Of a stretch of DNA of 64,000 bases, positions 61,667-64,000 are shown in pieces. The stretch spans positions 1 to 64,000 of the forward strand of contig JADMJJ010000021.1 in assembly GCA_018780645.1 (NCBI GenBank), in the 5' to 3' direction. Position numbers and translations under genes: made by a program. Under the pieces are notes generated by a model. That model was not told the origin of the DNA. It saw only the letters and a program-made list of their open reading frames with translations, and ran no database searches. Position 1 is the stretch's first letter, and every line of letters starts with the position of its first letter. The stretch is from Burkholderiaceae bacterium (GTDB lineage: Bacteria; Pseudomonadota; Gammaproteobacteria; Burkholderiales; Burkholderiaceae_C).

Positions 61667-62041
61667 TTATCGCCCCGAATGACCGGCCCGGCCGGGGTTG
61701 CCGGGATGACGGTCGCGCCAGTTGGGTACGCCGTCGCCGTCTCTATCCCAGGCGGGGTTGTAGACGCGGTCATGGCGATTCGGAATGCCATCGCCATCGC
61801 GATCCCAGCGCCTGGGCTGCTGGTAGTGGCCGCCATGGCGCGGCGAGGCATAGCTGTTGTACGCGGGATAGACGGGATAGGCCGGCTGCACGTAGACCGG
61901 GGCGGGGCGGCCGTAGACGGGCGTGCCGCCGCCGATGGTGACCGACCACTGCACATCGTCATTGCCGCGGGCCATGGCCGTGCCGGTCAGCAGGGTGCCG
62001 GCCAGGCACAGCCCGGTGAGCATCAGATGGCGTGTCTTCAT
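61667..62041 (-). CDS. Small secreted protein with Asp-rich calcium-type loops
   Basis: A 124-residue protein with a signal peptide (HLMLTGLCLAGTLLTGTAMA), a Tyr/Pro/Val-rich middle (PVYGRPAPVYVQPAYPVYP) and two repeats DRDGDGIPNRHD and DRDGDGVPNWRD. These DxDGDGxxN patterns are calcium-binding loops like those of thrombospondin type-3 repeats or dockerin/EF hands. AAGGAGA precedes the ATG. It may bind calcium in the envelope. The region downstream towards 61617 and upstream to 62215 shows no other gene. Confidence 0.75.
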   Translation of the reverse strand: MKTRHLMLTGLCLAGTLLTGTAMARGNDDVQWSVTIGGGTPVYGRPAPVYVQPAYPVYPAYNSYASPRHGGHYQQPRRWDRDGDGIPNRHDRVYNPAWDRDGDGVPNWRDRHPGNPGRAGHSGR

Positions 62042-62215
62042 GGCGGTATCTCCTTGATCAGAGCGGCGGGCCGGATTGGCCGCCGCCCGGATACAACGAG
62101 TGCGCCGTGTTCGCTGCCGACCGCTGGCCGGTTAAGCCAAGTAAAGCTCGGTCAAGAGCCTGTGAGCAAAATGTATCCGGAGTAAGCGGATGCAAGCCTC
62201 ACACACCGGGGCGGC

Positions 62216-62914
62216 TCAGCGCTGCCGCCGCCGCGCCAGGGCCGACACCGCCAGCAAGCCGCCCAGCATCAGCGCCCAGGTCTCGGGCTCGGGCACGGGG
62301 GTCTGCACGAAGTTGTCCATGTGGGCAAGGGCCGAGGTGGTGTTGAGGTCCAGGCCGAGCCTGACCTCGGTCCTGTAGGCATTGCCCATGGTCTGCGCGA
62401 AGCTGACGACCGGGCCGGCCTCCTGGACCCAGCCATTGGCCATGGCCTGCGCGTCAGACCAGCTAGGGTCGAAGGTGACGGAGTAATTGGTCCAGATGCC
62501 GTACAGGTCGAAGGGGCCGGACATCGCATGGCGCCAGCCGTTGAAGGTGGCGTCCTGGTAGCGGTAGCGCAGCCAGACGTTGTCGAACTTGCCGACGTTG
62601 GGCTGCAGGTCGAACGACACCTTCCATTGGCTGCCGGCAAAGCTGCCGCTGGTCTCGGCATTGCTGCCCGAGGTGAAGCCGATGTCGAACTCGGCGACCG
62701 TGCCGTCAAAGCGGGTGGCGATGGAGCCCGCCGGGTTGCCCACGCCGCCGTCGAAGACGACCACGCTGCTGATGGTGTTGGCTTCCCAGCCTTCGGTGCT
62801 GGCGCCGCTCCAGGTCTGACTGTAGGCGGAAGCCGCTTGAGCCGTGCCGGCCACAAGGCTCGCAAGTGCGCCGATCAGGGCCATGCCGAGTGCGGCAGAA
62901 GGGGATGACTTCAT
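62216..62914 (-). CDS. PEP-CTERM sorting domain protein
   Basis: A 232-residue exported protein: signal peptide MKSSPSAALGMALIGALASLVAGTAQA, a central beta-sandwich-like domain (WKVSFDLQPNVGKFDNVWLRYRYQD, AYRTEVRLGLDLNTTSALAHMDNFV) and a C-terminal VPEPETWALMLGGLLAVSALARRRQR tail with the full PEP motif, hydrophobic stretch and basic end. It is presumed to be an extracellular or polysaccharide-associated protein released by an exosortase. AGGAA lies 5 bases upstream of the ATG at 62914. The third protein of this type in the window. Confidence 0.88.
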   Translation of the reverse strand: MKSSPSAALGMALIGALASLVAGTAQAASAYSQTWSGASTEGWEANTISSVVVFDGGVGNPAGSIATRFDGTVAEFDIGFTSGSNAETSGSFAGSQWKVSFDLQPNVGKFDNVWLRYRYQDATFNGWRHAMSGPFDLYGIWTNYSVTFDPSWSDAQAMANGWVQEAGPVVSFAQTMGNAYRTEVRLGLDLNTTSALAHMDNFVQTPVPEPETWALMLGGLLAVSALARRRQR

Positions 62915-63143
62915 GGGTATTCCTCCAGGATGAATGGGCGAAATGCGCACCGATACTGGGCTCAGGTGGCCGGACCTACCATCCCAAGGGTGTGGGATAG
63001 GGGTGCTGTAGGACAGCGGCTACGCCAGGCAGCGATACCGTCCGATGGGCGCCCTATTGACCTGCGCCCAGACTCGGGTCTTCCATCGACCGTGTGGACT
63101 CATCCAGGCGGTCAGTGCCTATCCCCCGATGTTGGAGCGCCTC

Positions 63144-64000
63144 ATGAACACCATCACAAAGATCTCGCTGTCGATTGCCGGCCTGGCCTTGGCGGCGCAA
63201 GCCGGTGCCCAGGTCACCTTCTACGAGCACGATGCCTATCAGGGCCGCTCATTCACCACCGTGCGCACGGTCGAGAACTTCGCGCGCTTCGGTTTCAATG
63301 ACCGCGCCTCGTCGGCTGTGGTGGCCGGCAACCGCGGTGATCGCTGGGAGGTTTGCGAGGACCGGCGCTTCCGCGGCCGCTGCGTCGTGCTGCGGCCGGG
63401 CCAGTACGGCTCGCTGGCGGCCATGGGCTTGAACGACCGCGTCTCTTCGGTGCGTGCGGTGGGCCGCAACGCGCGGGTCAGCGACGATCGCTACGCGCCG
63501 ATGCCGGCGCCTATGCCGCCCCCGGTGGCGCTCAGCCAGGTTGTCTTCTACGAGAACGACGGCTTCCAGGGCCGCACCTTCTCGGCCAATACGCCGGTCA
63601 ACGACCTGCGCCGCGCCGGCTTCAATGACCGCGCCTCGTCGGCGGTGGTCAGCGGCTCGCGTTGGGAGGTCTGTGACAACACCGAGTTCGGCGGCTCCTG
63701 CCGAATCTTGCGGCCGGGTCAGTATCCGTCGCTGTCCGCGATGGGACTGAACGACCGCATTTCATCGGTGCGCGCGGTGGGGCCGAACGCCCGCTTCGAC
63801 GAGCCGCGTTATGCGCCCCTGCCCGCCGTCTCGCGGGACTACGGCCGGCGCAACAACGAACGTCTGTACGAGGCCAACATCACCTCGGTCCGCGCTGTGG
63901 TCGAAGACTCCGGCCAGCGCTGCTGGGTCGAGCGTGAGCAGGTGGTGCAGGAGCAGCGCAGCGGCGCCAATGTGCCCGGCGCCCTGCTGGGTGCAGTGAT
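63144..64000 (+). CDS. Beta/gamma-crystallin-like secreted protein (truncated by window)
   Basis: At least 285 residues, open to the window end. Signal peptide MNTITKISLSIAGLALAAQAGA; then two crystallin-type domains. Each has paired Greek-key units, VTFYEHDAYQGRSF with WEVCEDRRFRGRCV, and VVFYENDGFQGRTF with WEVCDNTEFGGSCR, ending in the duplicated GLNDRVSSVRAVG and GLNDRISSVRAVG. Such domains bind calcium or act as structural envelope proteins. A third, incomplete region (YEANITSVRAVVED) leads to ANVPGALLGAV, which may begin a glycine-zipper segment. The ATG follows TGGAG. Duplication of the domain is clear at the protein level. The 229 bases before it hold no gene. Confidence 0.85.
   Translation, partial: MNTITKISLSIAGLALAAQAGAQVTFYEHDAYQGRSFTTVRTVENFARFGFNDRASSAVVAGNRGDRWEVCEDRRFRGRCVVLRPGQYGSLAAMGLNDRVSSVRAVGRNARVSDDRYAPMPAPMPPPVALSQVVFYENDGFQGRTFSANTPVNDLRRAGFNDRASSAVVSGSRWEVCDNTEFGGSCRILRPGQYPSLSAMGLNDRISSVRAVGPNARFDEPRYAPLPAVSRDYGRRNNERLYEANITSVRAVVEDSGQRCWVEREQVVQEQRSGANVPGALLGAV

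Overview
The window is high-GC DNA with tightly packed genes, many with 4-base stop/start overlaps. Gene content points to a betaproteobacterium of the order Burkholderiales, probably the Roseateles/Paucibacter/Rubrivivax group. This is inferred from Liv-type transporters with a CoA ligase, a Bug-type binding protein, PEP-CTERM proteins, an ArsR-SRPBCC pair, the large NAD-glutamate dehydrogenase and terpene/acyl-CoA clusters. No tRNA, rRNA, CRISPR array, insertion sequence or prophage gene was seen. The left edge is a 53-base poly-C run abutting a strong stem-loop and may be an assembly artefact. The right edge cuts a beta/gamma-crystallin-like gene.

Layout. 0.36-5.0 kb: livG-livF-acyl-CoA ligase-binding protein operon, followed by a roughly 400-base non-coding block unusually dense in hairpins. 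5.6-9.1 kb: a lipoprotein with BNR-like repeats, a LysE exporter, an ArsR/SRPBCC pair and a DUF4287/DUF5655 protein. 9.1-18.8 kb: a binding protein overlapping a large hybrid histidine kinase, a Kelch protein, D-cysteine desulfhydrase, a glycerophosphodiesterase carrying a PEP-CTERM tail, a PilZ protein, a DsbA-like protein and an MtfA-like peptidase. 19.1-25.7 kb: an RND efflux pair and a PAS-GGDEF-EAL protein. 25.9-37.4 kb: a carbon catabolism island. A leftward operon (SDR, carboxylase beta, acyl-CoA dehydrogenase, hydratase, biotin carboxylase alpha, second dehydrogenase, thioesterase) follows the atuBCDEF order of acyclic terpene degradation. It diverges from a thiolase-FadB operon across an 18-base dyad.

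37.4-48.9 kb: an M28 peptidase, a DUF1304 protein, a secreted TonB-like protein, a LysR regulator diverging from a Bug binding protein plus gamma-glutamyltransferase, a GNAT enzyme, an orphan Liv-type binding protein, a DMT transporter, an SDR without the catalytic YxxxK and a PEP-CTERM protein. Two REP-like inverted pairs with the same GTAG signature lie at 17.3 and 47.0 kb.

49.0-51.8 kb holds the most unusual unit: a leftward three-gene operon of a two-TM protein resembling SLATT/DUF4231, a 71-residue linker ORF, and a MinD/ParA-type ATPase fused to a coiled coil, one membrane span and an extracytoplasmic SPOR-like domain. I infer an ATP-dependent envelope-linked switch controlling a membrane protein. 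It diverges from NAD-glutamate dehydrogenase, which overlaps a Lon-family protease and is followed by a radical SAM/SPASM protein. The right end carries a serine hydrolase, a small secreted protein with Dx[DN]xDG-type loops, another PEP-CTERM protein and the truncated crystallin-like gene.
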